From: an uncultured bacterium
GTDB taxonomy: Bacteria > Bacteroidota > Bacteroidia > Bacteroidales > Bacteroidaceae
DNA length: 55,477 nucleotides
Assembly (NCBI GenBank): GCA_905216095.1
Contig: CAJMSQ010000015.1
Coordinates: 1-55,477 of the forward strand
Direction: 5' to 3'
The translations under genes were made by a program, and so were the position numbers. This document shows positions 8,527 through 16,839 of this stretch, piece after piece. Every line of letters starts with the position of its first letter. Positions within the stretch are counted from its first letter, which is position 1. The notes beneath the pieces were generated by a model. The model searched no databases and was not told the DNA's origin. It saw only the letters and a program-made list of their open reading frames with translations.

Positions 8527-9281
8527 TGTCGGCATCGGCGGCCGGCATCTCTTCATTGCCCGGGTGGGTGGCCGATGCCCTGCGCCTGTTCTTCCCGTCC
8601 CGCTGCATGATTTGCCGCAAGCGTCTGGTCGAAGGCGAGCGTCAGGTGTGTGCCGCCTGTTTCCACCGTCTGCCTTTCACAGGACTGCATGGCCGTCCCG
8701 GCAATGTCGTCGAACGGCTGTTTTGGGAAAAGGTTCCGGTGGTGCGGGCCAATGCCTATCTGCGTTATCAGCAGGGAGCGGAAAGCCGCAACCTGTTTTT
8801 CAATCTGAAATATTATGACCGGCCGCAAGTGGGCCGCTATTTCGGCCGCCTGATGGCGGCCGATGTGGTTTCCTACGGCTTTTTCGAAGGCATAGACTGC
8901 ATCATTCCCTTACCGCTGTCCCGGCAGAGGGAGCGTCGCCGCGGTTACAACCAAAGCTATGAACTGGCTTGTGGAGTAGCCGACTATACGGGGCTGCCCG
9001 TCGAGACACAGGCCGTGGTCCGTACCGTGGACAATCCCTCGCAGACCCGCAAACGCTCGTTCGAGCGGCAGGAGAATGTACGCGACATCTTCAGCCTGCG
9101 CGACGCGGGCCGGTTGTCCCACCGTCATGTCCTGCTGGTGGACGACATTCTGACCACGGGCGCGACGCTGCTGTCGTGTGCCCGCGAAATAGCCAAGGCC
9201 GAAGACGTGCGCATCAGTATCCTCGTGCTCGGACTGGCGGGCCGGCATTTCCGTTCCGGCCTTCGCGATGTCGAGCCTTAG
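8526..9281 (+). CDS. ComF family phosphoribosyltransferase-like protein
   Basis: The 251-residue product has an N-terminal Cys motif for zinc (RCMICRK at about 26-32, then CAACF) and a C-terminal type I phosphoribosyltransferase fold. The latter includes the PRPP loop VLLVDDILTTGATLLSC and the 'IIPLPLSRQRERRRGYNQSYELA' region typical of ComF/GntX proteins. In other bacteria ComF takes part in DNA uptake for transformation; the biochemical role is not settled. I start it at the ATG at 8526, which overlaps the panD stop; a TTG three bases earlier is possible but unneeded. Repeat copy A follows 122 bases after the stop. The stretch 9282-9403 shows nothing else recognisable. Confidence 0.88.
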   Translation: MSASAAGISSLPGWVADALRLFFPSRCMICRKRLVEGERQVCAACFHRLPFTGLHGRPGNVVERLFWEKVPVVRANAYLRYQQGAESRNLFFNLKYYDRPQVGRYFGRLMAADVVSYGFFEGIDCIIPLPLSRQRERRRGYNQSYELACGVADYTGLPVETQAVVRTVDNPSQTRKRSFERQENVRDIFSLRDAGRLSHRHVLLVDDILTTGATLLSCAREIAKAEDVRISILVLGLAGRHFRSGLRDVEP

Positions 9282-9403
9282 GCAGAATAGCCCGGAAAAG
9301 GGGGCACTTCACTATTTCGCCCTTTCGTTTTATGAAATATCCCGGTATAAAATGGGTTGTCAGTCCTTTTCCCGTATAGCGTGGAGTGGTAAAAGGAATA
9401 CCC

Positions 9404-9678
9404 GACATTAACATTTTTAACTTCGGTTACGTAAATAAATGTGAATAAAAAGGGACTTCGACCCCTTGGAAGGCATCTTTTCGCACGCGGAAGGCTTCCA
9501 TTTCAAAATGGAAGGCATGTATTTTTGCGCGGGCTACTTCTAAATTTTTCTACATGCACATGTAAATCGCCCCATAACGGGCTTATTTACACGAAAAAAG
9601 GCGGTCCGAAACCGCCTTTCCCTTTGTCGCCGCTGCAAAGATACAACATTTTCCGGCCAAAAGCAAATTGTGTTAAAA
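9404..9678 (-). repeat. 275-bp intergenic repeat, copy A
   Basis: One of three equal-length copies (others at 36661 and 52527). In element orientation (minus strand here) it begins TTTTAACACAATTTGC at 9678 and ends GTTAAAAATGTTAATGTC at 9404. Inside, in order, are a promoter (-33 TTTG at 9664-9667, 20-base spacer, -7 TATCTTTG at 9636-9643), a terminator hairpin (9594-9618), an ACATG-TG-CATGT inverted repeat with the A-rich core, and a second hairpin built from CTTCCATTT and AAATGGAAG. No protein is credible in it. It lies between comF and the GH25 gene and points against both. Confidence 0.85.
9594..9630 (-). ncRNA. Predicted tiny transcript of repeat copy A
   Basis: The promoter of copy A should start RNA near 9630 on the minus strand. 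The hairpin 9598-9605/9611-9618 with a following run of T (A at 9594-9599 on the plus strand) would end it after about 37 bases. The transcript is predicted only from these signals. Confidence 0.4.
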
Positions 9679-9777
9679 TCCTGCGGACCGGTAAAATGTT
9701 GGCAAGGTTCTCCTCATGGTTTTCCGTTAGCCTCTTTCTGTTTGTCGGGGAAAATAGCCGTTTTGCCACCTTTTCTC

Positions 9778-9808
9778 TTGGCCTTCGCGGAATTATCTGC
9801 TAATTTTG
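9778..9808 (+). promoter_or_regulatory. Promoter of the MORN-GH25 gene
   Basis: The -7 box TAATTTTG (9801-9808) and a TTGG (9778-9781) are separated by 19 bases. The RNA start would fall within a few bases of the ATG at 9818, so this gene may have an almost leaderless mRNA unless the ATG at 9833 is used. The bases 9679-9777 show no other signal. Confidence 0.55.
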
Positions 9809-9817
9809 TCCCCTAAA

Positions 9818-12058
9818 ATGCAAAATAGGCGTATGCTACGATTGAGAACGGGTAAATACACAAGCCGCAAACGGCTGTTGGTTTATGTGCTTTTGGTGGT
9901 CCTGTCCGTGCTGTTCGCATGGCTGGAGCTGGTTCCGCTGTCCTTGGAGCGGCAGTTGCAGGCGGTCTGCCGTGTCCGTTCGCATTATACTTATGTCGTT
10001 GCCCTCTCCGATAGCGCTCAATTGCGGCTTTCGCCCGAACGGGGTTGGCTTACGGAAGCGGACGGCGGCGGTTTGCAGCCCGATTCGGCTTGTGCGTCAG
10101 GCTGTTTCGTTTCTCCTTCGGGGCATATCGTGACGACGGCGGGGCTGTTGGGCTTTCATGCCGACAGCATCGGTGGACGGGCTTTGCGGGAACTGTTGCA
10201 GGCGGAGCGGGAACGCCTCGACTCACTGCGTGCCGGATTGCGGGACAAACAGAAAGAGCTTGACTATTACGCACGCAAACATTCGGTCGTGGATGACGGC
10301 TACAACGAGGTGATGGACTATCGTGCCGGGACGGCCCGCCGCCTGGCCCGGGTGGATTCGCTGTTCCTGCTGTTGGACCAGGCCTTGGCGGAAGACGGGC
10401 TGACGGCGCGTCTGCAAGCCGACTTCACCGTCGGGTACGGCCGCCCCGACGGCAAGGGCAAGTGGTATTCCTATGTGTTCAAGGCGGTTATGGTACACCG
10501 CACCGATTCGCTGCTCCTGTTGCGCTCCGTGACGCGGGGCTTGCCCGAGGGGGCTGCCCGGATGGTGACGTACTTGAGGCCGGTGGTGACGTGGGGGCGG
10601 CGCGGCCTGGGGTGCTTCGGTGTGGATTTCTCGTCGGATGCAGCACCTGCCGACAGTCTGTCCGCGTGGGATTCGCCTTATCTTGAAGGCAGCGTCGCCG
10701 TCAATTGTTTCGGAAAACTGTGCGGGCTACGTTCGGGCGGCCGTTGGACGGATGCCTCGTCGGTTTCCGGACTGGTATATGGTTACAAACCGTGGCCGGT
10801 CTGGTTTTTGCGTAATCTGCGCGACAATGTCAGATACCTGTTTTCCGGCGGACGGATACCTCCGTCGGGCGAATGCAGGGATACGTTGTCACAACATACC
10901 AATGTGACGGGATATGCCACGATGGGCGTGGCGTACGGTCGCCTGCTGACGGAAAACGGCCGCTATGCCGGACGGGTGCGGAACGGGCTTCCCGACGGTT
11001 TGGGCACGATGCTCTATGCAGACAGTTCCTTGTACGAGGGTGCCTGGCGGGCAGGTCGCCGCAGTGGAGAAGGGTGTTTGGCCGACAGTGCCGGACGTGC
11101 CTTCTCGGGCATCTGGGCTGCCGACACGCTGGCCTGCGGTACGCTTTTTTATGCCGATGGCTGTTACCGGGGACACTTCGATGCCGCGCTGCACCGCCAC
11201 GGGAACGGTAGTTTTTGGGCGGCCGACGGGAGCTTCTACTCCGGTGAATGGTTGGCCGACAGGCGTCATGGCTTCGGCCTGTCTGTCTGTCCCGGCCGCA
11301 TTGTGCATTGCGGTGTGTGGAAGAATGACCGTTTCCAAGGCGAACGCTTGGTCTATACTTCCAAACGGGTGTACGGTATCGACATTGCCCGTTATCAGCA
11401 TGAAATAGGGAAACATGTCTATCCCATCGACTGGCAGAAACTCTGCGTCCGGAGTTTCGGGACGAAGGTGGCGCGGCGCGTGCAGGGGAAAATCGGTTAT
11501 CCCGTCTCGTTTGTCTACATCAAAGCCACCCAGGGCGAGACCATCAGAAACAAATATTATGCGGCCGACGTGGCTGCGGCGCGGAAACGGGGCATAGCCG
11601 TGGGGGCATACCACTTTTTCTCTACACGTGTGTCCGGCAAGGCCCAGGCCCGCTATTTCCTGAAACATTCCGCGCCGAGGAAAGGCGACCTCCCGCCGGT
11701 CCTGGATGTGGAACCTTATGACAGTCAGATAGTAAAGATGGGCGGCGCCAAAGTGATGTTCCGCGAAATCAAGGATTGGCTGGACGTTGTGGAACGTGCG
11801 ACCGGAACAGTCCCGGTGCTTTATGTCAGTCAGAACTTTGTGAACAAGTACATGTCCGCTGCGCCCGGCCTGCTGGCGAGATGCAGGGTCTGGATAGCCC
11901 GCTACGGTGAGTACAAGCCCTATGTCCGTCTGCTGTATTGGCAACTTTCGCCCGAGGGCAGGGTGGACGGCATACACGGAGACGTGGACATCAACGTCTA
12001 TAACGGTACTCACGAGCAATTCCGTGAGTATCTGCGCGACGAGTGTGTGAAGAAATGA
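9818..12058 (+). CDS. Membrane-anchored MORN-repeat protein with C-terminal GH25 muramidase domain
   Basis: The product has 746 residues from the ATG at 9818. A transmembrane segment lies at about 19-38 after a basic tail. Residues about 60-330 look like a decayed trypsin-type peptidase: the stretch ASGCFVSPSGHIVTTAG aligns with the strand before the catalytic His, but that His is replaced and no GDSG motif is seen. A coiled-coil-like part (about 125-190) is inserted. Four or more MORN-type repeats follow at about 380-510 (GRYAGRVRNGLPDGLG, SFYSGEWLADRRHGFG). A GH25 domain fills about 517-735: GIDIARY, FVYIKATQGE, LDVEPYD with the acidic pair near 630-632, and YWQLSP. GH25 enzymes cut MurNAc-GlcNAc bonds in peptidoglycan. 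Predicted site is the periplasm, tethered to the inner membrane. Confidence 0.85.
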   Translation: MQNRRMLRLRTGKYTSRKRLLVYVLLVVLSVLFAWLELVPLSLERQLQAVCRVRSHYTYVVALSDSAQLRLSPERGWLTEADGGGLQPDSACASGCFVSPSGHIVTTAGLLGFHADSIGGRALRELLQAERERLDSLRAGLRDKQKELDYYARKHSVVDDGYNEVMDYRAGTARRLARVDSLFLLLDQALAEDGLTARLQADFTVGYGRPDGKGKWYSYVFKAVMVHRTDSLLLLRSVTRGLPEGAARMVTYLRPVVTWGRRGLGCFGVDFSSDAAPADSLSAWDSPYLEGSVAVNCFGKLCGLRSGGRWTDASSVSGLVYGYKPWPVWFLRNLRDNVRYLFSGGRIPPSGECRDTLSQHTNVTGYATMGVAYGRLLTENGRYAGRVRNGLPDGLGTMLYADSSLYEGAWRAGRRSGEGCLADSAGRAFSGIWAADTLACGTLFYADGCYRGHFDAALHRHGNGSFWAADGSFYSGEWLADRRHGFGLSVCPGRIVHCGVWKNDRFQGERLVYTSKRVYGIDIARYQHEIGKHVYPIDWQKLCVRSFGTKVARRVQGKIGYPVSFVYIKATQGETIRNKYYAADVAAARKRGIAVGAYHFFSTRVSGKAQARYFLKHSAPRKGDLPPVLDVEPYDSQIVKMGGAKVMFREIKDWLDVVERATGTVPVLYVSQNFVNKYMSAAPGLLARCRVWIARYGEYKPYVRLLYWQLSPEGRVDGIHGDVDINVYNGTHEQFREYLRDECVKK

Positions 12059-12114
12059 ACCGGCGGACGGCGTTCCGGCATTCCGGCCGGGGACGTATAT
12101 GTCGGTTTTTCAGT

Positions 12115-12135
12115 GCGAAAGGTGCAGCCTTTCGC
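12115..12135. promoter_or_regulatory. Inverted repeat in the promoter of the YeiH gene
   Basis: GCGAAAGG (12115-12122) and CCTTTCGC (12128-12135) form an 8-bp stem with a 5-base loop. It covers the spot where the -33 element should be for the -7 box at 12146. It could be an operator or a weak terminator for the upstream gene; no T run follows. Confidence 0.45.
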
Positions 12136-12145
12136 TAATAATCCG

Positions 12146-12153
12146 TAACTTTG
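12146..12153 (+). promoter_or_regulatory. -7 box of the YeiH-type exporter gene
   Basis: TAACTTTG is a perfect TAnnTTTG, 27 bases before the ATG at 12181. There is no TTTG at -33; the inverted repeat at 12115-12135 occupies that region, so an activator may be needed. Confidence 0.65.
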
Positions 12154-12180
12154 CTTCGCTTAACGTTACAGATAAATATT

Positions 12181-13239
12181 ATGTTCAAGGAAAACAAAGG
12201 TGAAGTCTTGCACGGCATACTTTTAATCGTGCTTTTCTCTTTTTCGGCCTTCTATATAGCCGATTTCGATTTTGTCAAGCGGTTGTCCTTCAGTCCGTTG
12301 ATTGTGGGTATCATTCTGGGAATGCTTTACGCCAACAGCCTGCGTAACAAACTGCCCGAGACGTGGGTGCCCGGCATCAAGTTCTGCTCGAAGACGGTAT
12401 TGCGTACCGGCGTCGTACTGTACGGTTTCCGGCTGACATTCCAGCAGGTGGCCGCAGTGGGCCTTCCGGCCATAGCCGCCGATACCGTGATTGTGGTGGG
12501 AACGCTGCTGCTCGGCCTGTTGCTCGGCAAACTGTTGCGGGTGGACGGTGATACCGCCTTGATGACTTCGACGGGAAGCGCCATCTGCGGTGCGGCGGCC
12601 GTACTCGGTGCCGAGCCGGTCGTGCGGTGTGAGGCGCACAAGACGGCGGTGGCTGTTTCTACGGTGGTCATTTTCGGAACATTGTCCATGTTCCTCTATC
12701 CGGTGATGTATCGTGCGGGAATGCTCGACGGACTTACGGAGCAGGGTGTGGCCATCTATACCGGAGCGACGTTGCACGAGGTGGCGCATGTCGTGGGCGC
12801 GGGCAATGCCATCGATGCCGCCGGCGGAAATATTGCCGATGCCGCCACCATCACCAAGATGATTCGTGTGATGATGCTTGCCCCCGTGCTTGTCATCATG
12901 AGCCTGTGTCTGTCGCGCCGCAATGCGGGCGGGCGGACCGGCGTGGAGGGAAAGCGCAAGATTACCATACCTTGGTTTGCGTTCTACTTCCTCGTTGTCA
13001 TCGGCATCAATTCGCTGCTGGGAAGCACATCGTTTATACCTGCCTCCATGCTGGAGACCGGTCTCGGCTTCATCAACAATCTGGATACCTTCCTGCTGAC
13101 GATGGCCATGACGGCCTTAGGCGCGGAAACCAGTATCGACAAATTCAAGCAGGCAGGTGCTAAACCTTTCCTCTTGGCCGGCGGCTTGTATGTGTGGTTG
13201 ATCGGCGGCGGATATTTCATCGCGAAATTCCTGTCCTGA
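12181..13239 (+). CDS. YeiH/UPF0324 family putative sulfate exporter
   Basis: The 352-residue product has about ten hydrophobic helices and the family's conserved regions: 'FSPLIVGIILGMLYAN', 'VLRTGVVLYGFRLTF', 'TGSAICGAAAVLG' (discontinuous-helix motif), 'YTGATLHEVAHVVGAG' and 'ALGAETS'. The family is called putative sulfate exporter by annotation; the substrate has little direct proof. I choose the ATG at 12181, with MFKENKGEVLHG as N-terminus; upstream TTG starts lie inside the promoter. The gene stands alone and ends at a strong terminator. No LysR-type regulator, the usual neighbour in enterics, is adjacent. Confidence 0.88.
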   Translation: MFKENKGEVLHGILLIVLFSFSAFYIADFDFVKRLSFSPLIVGIILGMLYANSLRNKLPETWVPGIKFCSKTVLRTGVVLYGFRLTFQQVAAVGLPAIAADTVIVVGTLLLGLLLGKLLRVDGDTALMTSTGSAICGAAAVLGAEPVVRCEAHKTAVAVSTVVIFGTLSMFLYPVMYRAGMLDGLTEQGVAIYTGATLHEVAHVVGAGNAIDAAGGNIADAATITKMIRVMMLAPVLVIMSLCLSRRNAGGRTGVEGKRKITIPWFAFYFLVVIGINSLLGSTSFIPASMLETGLGFINNLDTFLLTMAMTALGAETSIDKFKQAGAKPFLLAGGLYVWLIGGGYFIAKFLS

Positions 13240-13292
13240 TGAGGATGGCTTTTGATGCGTTGAGAAATTGCCATATCCGTAGAGATGGACGT

Positions 13293-13330
13293 AAAAAAGA
13301 TAGGACTTGTTAATCAAGTCCTATCTTTTT
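13293..13330. terminator. Bidirectional terminator between yeiH-like gene and purT
   Basis: A 16-bp stem (13294-13309 with 13315-13330, loop of 5) has an A run on the left and a T run on the right, so it works in both directions for the two convergent genes. Confidence 0.9.
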
Positions 13331-13456
13331 CCTTTTGTTTATGGCGTGTCTTGTTGCTCGCGTCTGTAATATAGGCGGTTGTTTCTTTGTGCTTTGCTTG
13401 TTTTGTGACGATTTTATGACAAATTGAAGCTCGCCTGATAATCCGGAAACCGGCTT

Positions 13457-14620
13457 TTAGTACACTTTGACGTAGGAAGCCAGACGCTTCGCCTTGTCCC
13501 GCACCTCGTCAAGGTTTCCGTCGAGCGGTGCGTTGCATACGACAACTCCCATCCGTCGGTTGAGACGGGTGGTCGGCTTGCCGAAGATGCGTATGTCGGC
13601 ATCCTCCTCGCAGGTCATTTCGATACCCTCGTAACGGGGTTGCTCCTGGCTGGCAATGGGAGAAAGGATGACCGCGCTGGCCCCTATGCGCATTTGTTTG
13701 ACGCAAGGTATGGGAAGTCCTAACACGGCACGTAAATGTAACTCGAACTCGTTGAAATTCTGCGTGTTTGCCAATGTTACCATGCCTGTGTCGTGGGGAC
13801 GCGGCGATAGTTCCGAGAAATATACGCCGTTCTCGTGACTGAGGAAGAACTCGACGCCCCAGATGCCGGCTCCGGTGAGCGCGCGTGTCACCTTGTCGGC
13901 CATTTCCTGTGCTGCCTTCAGGTGTTCCTCCGAGATATGTGCCGGTTGGAAACTTTCGCGGTAGTCACCGCCTTTCTGTACATGTCCGATGGGCGGACAG
14001 AACAGGGTGGGGCCGTCCTTTTGTGTTACGGTCAGCAAGGTGATTTCGCTGTCGAAGCGGATAAATTCCTCGATGATCAGTTCGCGGATGTCGCCGCGGC
14101 TGCCGCTGATGCCGTATTCCCATGCCGCCTGCAGCTCGTCGGGTGTTTTTACAAGCGATTGTCCTTTGCCCGATGACGACATCAAGGGCTTCACGACACA
14201 AGGGAAACCGATTTCTTCGGCCGCGCTCTTCAACTCTTCGAAGCTGTTGGCGTAGAAATACTTGGCCGTTTTCAGTCCCAGCTCCTTGGCTGCCAGGTCG
14301 CGGATGGCTTTTCTGTTCATCGTGTAGTTCACGGCGCGTGCCGAAGGTACGACCTGTATGCCCTTTTCCTCGAACCCGTATAGCTTCTCTGTGCGGATGG
14401 CTTCGATTTCGGGTACAATCAGGTCGGGGCGGTGCTTGTTTACGACCTGTTCCAAGGCATCGCCGTCGAGCATCGGGAAGACTTCGCATTCATCGGCCAC
14501 CTGCATGGCGGGCGCATTCGGATAGGCGTCGCAGGCTATAACGTATTGTCCCAGCCGTTGTGCGGCAATGACAAATTCCTTTCCTAATTCTCCTGAACCG
14601 AGCAGCAGTATCTTTTTCAT
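13457..14620 (-). CDS. purT: Formate-dependent phosphoribosylglycinamide formyltransferase 2
   Basis: PurT makes formyl-GAR from GAR, formate and ATP in purine synthesis, as a folate-free alternative to PurN. The 387-residue product is of normal length. The N-terminal preATP-grasp domain starts [13 protein letters not shown]; the ATP-grasp core shows '[15 protein letters not shown]', '[16 protein letters not shown]' and '[25 protein letters not shown]' with the metal-binding Glu/Asn-type residues. The gene stands alone, with its own promoter at 14684 and a hairpin at the very start of its leader. purC lies elsewhere in the window (47155), so purine genes are scattered. Confidence 0.96.
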   Translation of the reverse strand: MKKILLLGSGELGKEFVIAAQRLGQYVIACDAYPNAPAMQVADECEVFPMLDGDALEQVVNKHRPDLIVPEIEAIRTEKLYGFEEKGIQVVPSARAVNYTMNRKAIRDLAAKELGLKTAKYFYANSFEELKSAAEEIGFPCVVKPLMSSSGKGQSLVKTPDELQAAWEYGISGSRGDIRELIIEEFIRFDSEITLLTVTQKDGPTLFCPPIGHVQKGGDYRESFQPAHISEEHLKAAQEMADKVTRALTGAGIWGVEFFLSHENGVYFSELSPRPHDTGMVTLANTQNFNEFELHLRAVLGLPIPCVKQMRIGASAVILSPIASQEQPRYEGIEMTCEEDADIRIFGKPTTRLNRRMGVVVCNAPLDGNLDEVRDKAKRLASYVKVY

Positions 14621-14651
14621 GATGATAAAGTTATGTTGTTATCTACGTACG

Positions 14652-14681
14652 AAGTCCGTATTCCTTACGGCATACGGACTT
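14652..14681 (-). promoter_or_regulatory. Hairpin at the 5' end of the purT leader
   Basis: On the minus strand AAGTCCGTAT and ATACGGACTT form a 10-bp stem around a 10-base loop. The expected RNA start (near 14677-14680) falls at or just inside its base, so the message would begin with a stem-loop. It may stabilise the RNA or act as a DNA operator. Confidence 0.5.
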
Positions 14682-14683
14682 TG

Positions 14684-14691
14684 CAAAGTTA
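14684..14691 (-). promoter_or_regulatory. -7 box of purT
   Basis: The minus strand reads TAACTTTG, 64 bases before the purT start codon. The -33 region is T/A-rich without a perfect TTTG. Confidence 0.6.
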
Positions 14692-14742
14692 CGTTTTTTT
14701 GATGGATTTCAGTAGTTCCGCATCAACTAAGTGACGGAAAAA

Positions 14743-14904
14743 TCAGCATTGTGCCAAGCCGCAGCCGGCAGTAAGGGCGGCTGCGGCCGCAGTCTCGTCA
14801 AGCTGTTCCTGTGAGGCGGGGGAGCATAAACGGGCCAATGCCCGTAGGAATTGCAGGCTTTCTTCTCGGGGAGCCGATGTCTTTTCCGGTGTAAAAATGG
14901 TCAT
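14743..14904 (-). CDS. Small protein of unknown function (53 aa)
   Basis: A complete frame of 53 codons runs from ATG (14902-14904) to TGA (14743-14745) on the minus strand, downstream of the sigma factor gene and on the same strand. The product starts MTIFTPEKTSAPREE and contains SLQFLRALARLCSP, then an Ala-rich tail with two Cys. Small peptides with an 'FLRxxAR' helix near a sigma factor gene are seen in Bacteroidales, but I have no firm family. No promoter of its own is visible in the 152 bases after the sigma gene. It could also be chance. Confidence 0.4.
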   Translation of the reverse strand: MTIFTPEKTSAPREESLQFLRALARLCSPASQEQLDETAAAAALTAGCGLAQC

Positions 14905-15056
14905 AGGCAGATGGTTGTTACATGGGTTGTTCTGTAAGTAATAACGGCCTATGTCTGTTTTTAGTGTGTGCGGAAATCCTTTTCTTGCTTTTTTGTTTCG
15001 ATTTTCCTTGCCGGTGCAGAAACTGTTCCGGTTCCTGTGTGAGCCAAATGCCCGTC

Positions 15057-15650
15057 TCAGTTGATGGCGAGCGACAAGTGGCGTTCCTGTGCCATCTTGC
15101 GCAGGTTGAGTACCGCGTAACGCATACGTCCCAGTGCCGTGTTGATGCTGATGCCCTTGATTTGCGCTATTTCCTTGAAACTCAAGTTCTGATAGATTCT
15201 CATCCGTATTATCTCGAGTTGGCTTTCGGGTAACAGTTCAATGAGCTTGGACACTTCGGAGAGCGCCTGTTCGGTCATCATCTTGGCTTCGATGGTGTAG
15301 TCTGTGGTTCCGGCGGCGGCGAACAGGTCGGTTTCGACCTCGTCGTTCGACACGGTGCATTCGTTCTGCTCCGTGCGGAATTGGTCGATGATGAGGTTGT
15401 GCGCGATACGTGTCAGCCAGGAACCGAACTTGCCTGACTCGACATAACGTCCCTGCCTGAGTGTCATGATGACCTTGACGAAAGTCTCCTGGAAGATGTC
15501 GTCGGCCATGTCCGCATTGCGTACATTATAATATATATAGGAATAAAGCTTGTTCTTGTGGCGTTCCAACAGCGCGTCGAACGCTTCGTTGTCTCCCGAA
15601 ACATATAATGCCACCAACCGGTCGTCGGTAAGCGATTTCAAGTTCTTCAT
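15057..15650 (-). CDS. ECF-type RNA polymerase sigma factor
   Basis: The product has 197 residues from the ATG at 15650. Region 2 reads ALYVSGDNEAFDALLERHKNKLY and then the -10 binding helix 'DDIFQETFVKVIMTL...FGSWLTRIAHNLIIDQFR'. Region 4 reads LLPESQLEIIRMRIYQNLSFKEIAQIKGISINTALGRMRYA, a helix-turn-helix for -35 recognition. The frame is open 249 bases further upstream, but that extension covers the promoter and lacks sigma similarity, so I reject the longer start. No anti-sigma gene lies beside it. Stand-alone ECF sigmas of this type are conserved in Bacteroidales and may be constitutive rather than SusC-linked. Confidence 0.93.
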   Translation of the reverse strand: MKNLKSLTDDRLVALYVSGDNEAFDALLERHKNKLYSYIYYNVRNADMADDIFQETFVKVIMTLRQGRYVESGKFGSWLTRIAHNLIIDQFRTEQNECTVSNDEVETDLFAAAGTTDYTIEAKMMTEQALSEVSKLIELLPESQLEIIRMRIYQNLSFKEIAQIKGISINTALGRMRYAVLNLRKMAQERHLSLAIN

Positions 15651-15722
15651 TACTTCCTTATGTTTATTGATTTGGAGTAATGTTTGTTTCGATAGGCTGT
15701 TGTTTTTTAGGTTATGATGGGA

Positions 15723-15754
15723 CAAAGATAAGGATTGTTGCCGAATTGTCCAAG
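15723..15754 (-). promoter_or_regulatory. Promoter of the ECF sigma factor gene
   Basis: On the minus strand there is CTTG (15751-15754), a 20-base spacer and TATCTTTG (15723-15730), close to the Bacteroidetes consensus. The leader to 15650 is about 65 bases. Confidence 0.7.
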
Positions 15755-15838
15755 TTTTCTGTGATTTTTTGCATGAAAGAGCCGTGTCCGTCCGGATACA
15801 TCGTGCCGCTTCCGTGTGCTTTATTCGGATTTTATTGC

Positions 15839-15846
15839 TACTTTTG
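15839..15846 (+). promoter_or_regulatory. -7 box of the radical SAM gene
   Basis: TACTTTTG lies 20 bases before the ATG at 15866. It diverges from the sigma factor promoter; the two share about 85 bases of regulatory DNA. Confidence 0.55.
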
Positions 15847-15865
15847 CGGTGGAAAAATACAGGGA

Positions 15866-16792
15866 ATGCAATCGGAGCGATATACGGATTACGCGACATT
15901 TCTGGCCCGGCATTTTACGACGAAGGTGCAGAAACTTTCGGTGAATGCCGGTTTTACCTGTCCCAACCGCGATGGCAGATTGGGGCGGGGTGGTTGCACG
16001 TATTGCAATAATGCGAGTTTCACGCCCGGCTATTGTGCCGGCGGAGAAGATGTCCGGCAGCAGTTGGAGAGAGGAAAGGCTTTTTTCGGGAAGAAATATC
16101 CGGAGATGAAGTATCTGGCCTATTTCCAGTCGTATACCAATACTTACGATACGCCGGAACGTCTGGCCGGACTTTATGAGGAAGCCCTTTCCGTGCCCGA
16201 TGTGGTCGGGCTGGTTGTGGGGACGCGGCCCGACTGCATGCCCGAGGCGGTGTTGGACCGCTTGGCGGAGATGGCGCGGCGCAGCTTCGTGTTGGTGGAA
16301 TACGGTGTGGAAACTACCGACAACGCGACATTGCAGCGTATCAACCGCGGTCATACCTTCGAGTGTGCGGCACAGGCTGTGGAACGCACGGCGGCGCGGG
16401 GCATACCCGTAGGCGCGCACCTCATTCTCGGATTGCCCGGAGAAACGCGTGAGGCGATGGTAGAACGTGCCGGTGAAATGTCGCGTCTGCCTTTGGACAC
16501 GTTGAAACTGCATCAGTTACAGATATTGCGTGGTACACGTATGGCCGTTGAGTTTGAGCGCTCTCCGGAAGACTTTGTGTCCTTTACGGCTGAAAGTTAT
16601 GCCGGTACGGTAGTGGATTTCCTGGAGCGTCTCCGGCCGGACATGGCGGTGGAGCGTTTCACTTCGCAGTCTCCCCGCGAGTTGCTCGTGTGGCCGGACT
16701 GGGGATTGAAGAACTATGAATTCACGGCACTGGTGAAGCGCGAACTGGAACGCCGCGATACCCGGCAGGGGCGGTTGTGGACGGCGTCATAG
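15866..16792 (+). CDS. TIGR01212 (YhcC) family radical SAM protein
   Basis: The product has 308 residues from the ATG at 15866, which gives MQSERYTDYATFLARHF. The cluster-binding cysteines are spaced as in YhcC proteins rather than CxxxCxxC: FTCPNRDG, then GGCTYCNN. 'YFQSYTNTYD', 'GTRPDCMPE', 'VEYGVETT' and 'AHLILGLPGET' are further family blocks that shape the SAM-binding barrel. The family is widespread and its substrate is not established. The frame is open further upstream, but that part overlaps the sigma factor promoter and is not conserved-looking. The next gene begins 47 bases downstream on the same strand. Confidence 0.9.
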   Translation: MQSERYTDYATFLARHFTTKVQKLSVNAGFTCPNRDGRLGRGGCTYCNNASFTPGYCAGGEDVRQQLERGKAFFGKKYPEMKYLAYFQSYTNTYDTPERLAGLYEEALSVPDVVGLVVGTRPDCMPEAVLDRLAEMARRSFVLVEYGVETTDNATLQRINRGHTFECAAQAVERTAARGIPVGAHLILGLPGETREAMVERAGEMSRLPLDTLKLHQLQILRGTRMAVEFERSPEDFVSFTAESYAGTVVDFLERLRPDMAVERFTSQSPRELLVWPDWGLKNYEFTALVKRELERRDTRQGRLWTAS

Positions 16793-16839
16793 CCTCGTGC
16801 GGAAGATGTATGTCTCTTTGTTTGCTGAAAAAATATGAT

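Noticed and set aside
9441..9803. A 120-codon frame in repeat A, with similar frames in repeat B (36449-36814, minus) and repeat C (52579-52902), sharing a peptide that includes FSTCTCKS and LIYTKKGG
   Set aside because: The similarity follows from the DNA repeat itself. The frames run through promoter, terminator and hairpins, begin and end in different flanking DNA, and have no protein-like features.
15651..15899. An 83-residue N-terminal extension of the ECF sigma factor
   Set aside because: It covers the gene's own promoter and has no sigma factor similarity; the ATG at 15650 gives the standard N-terminus.
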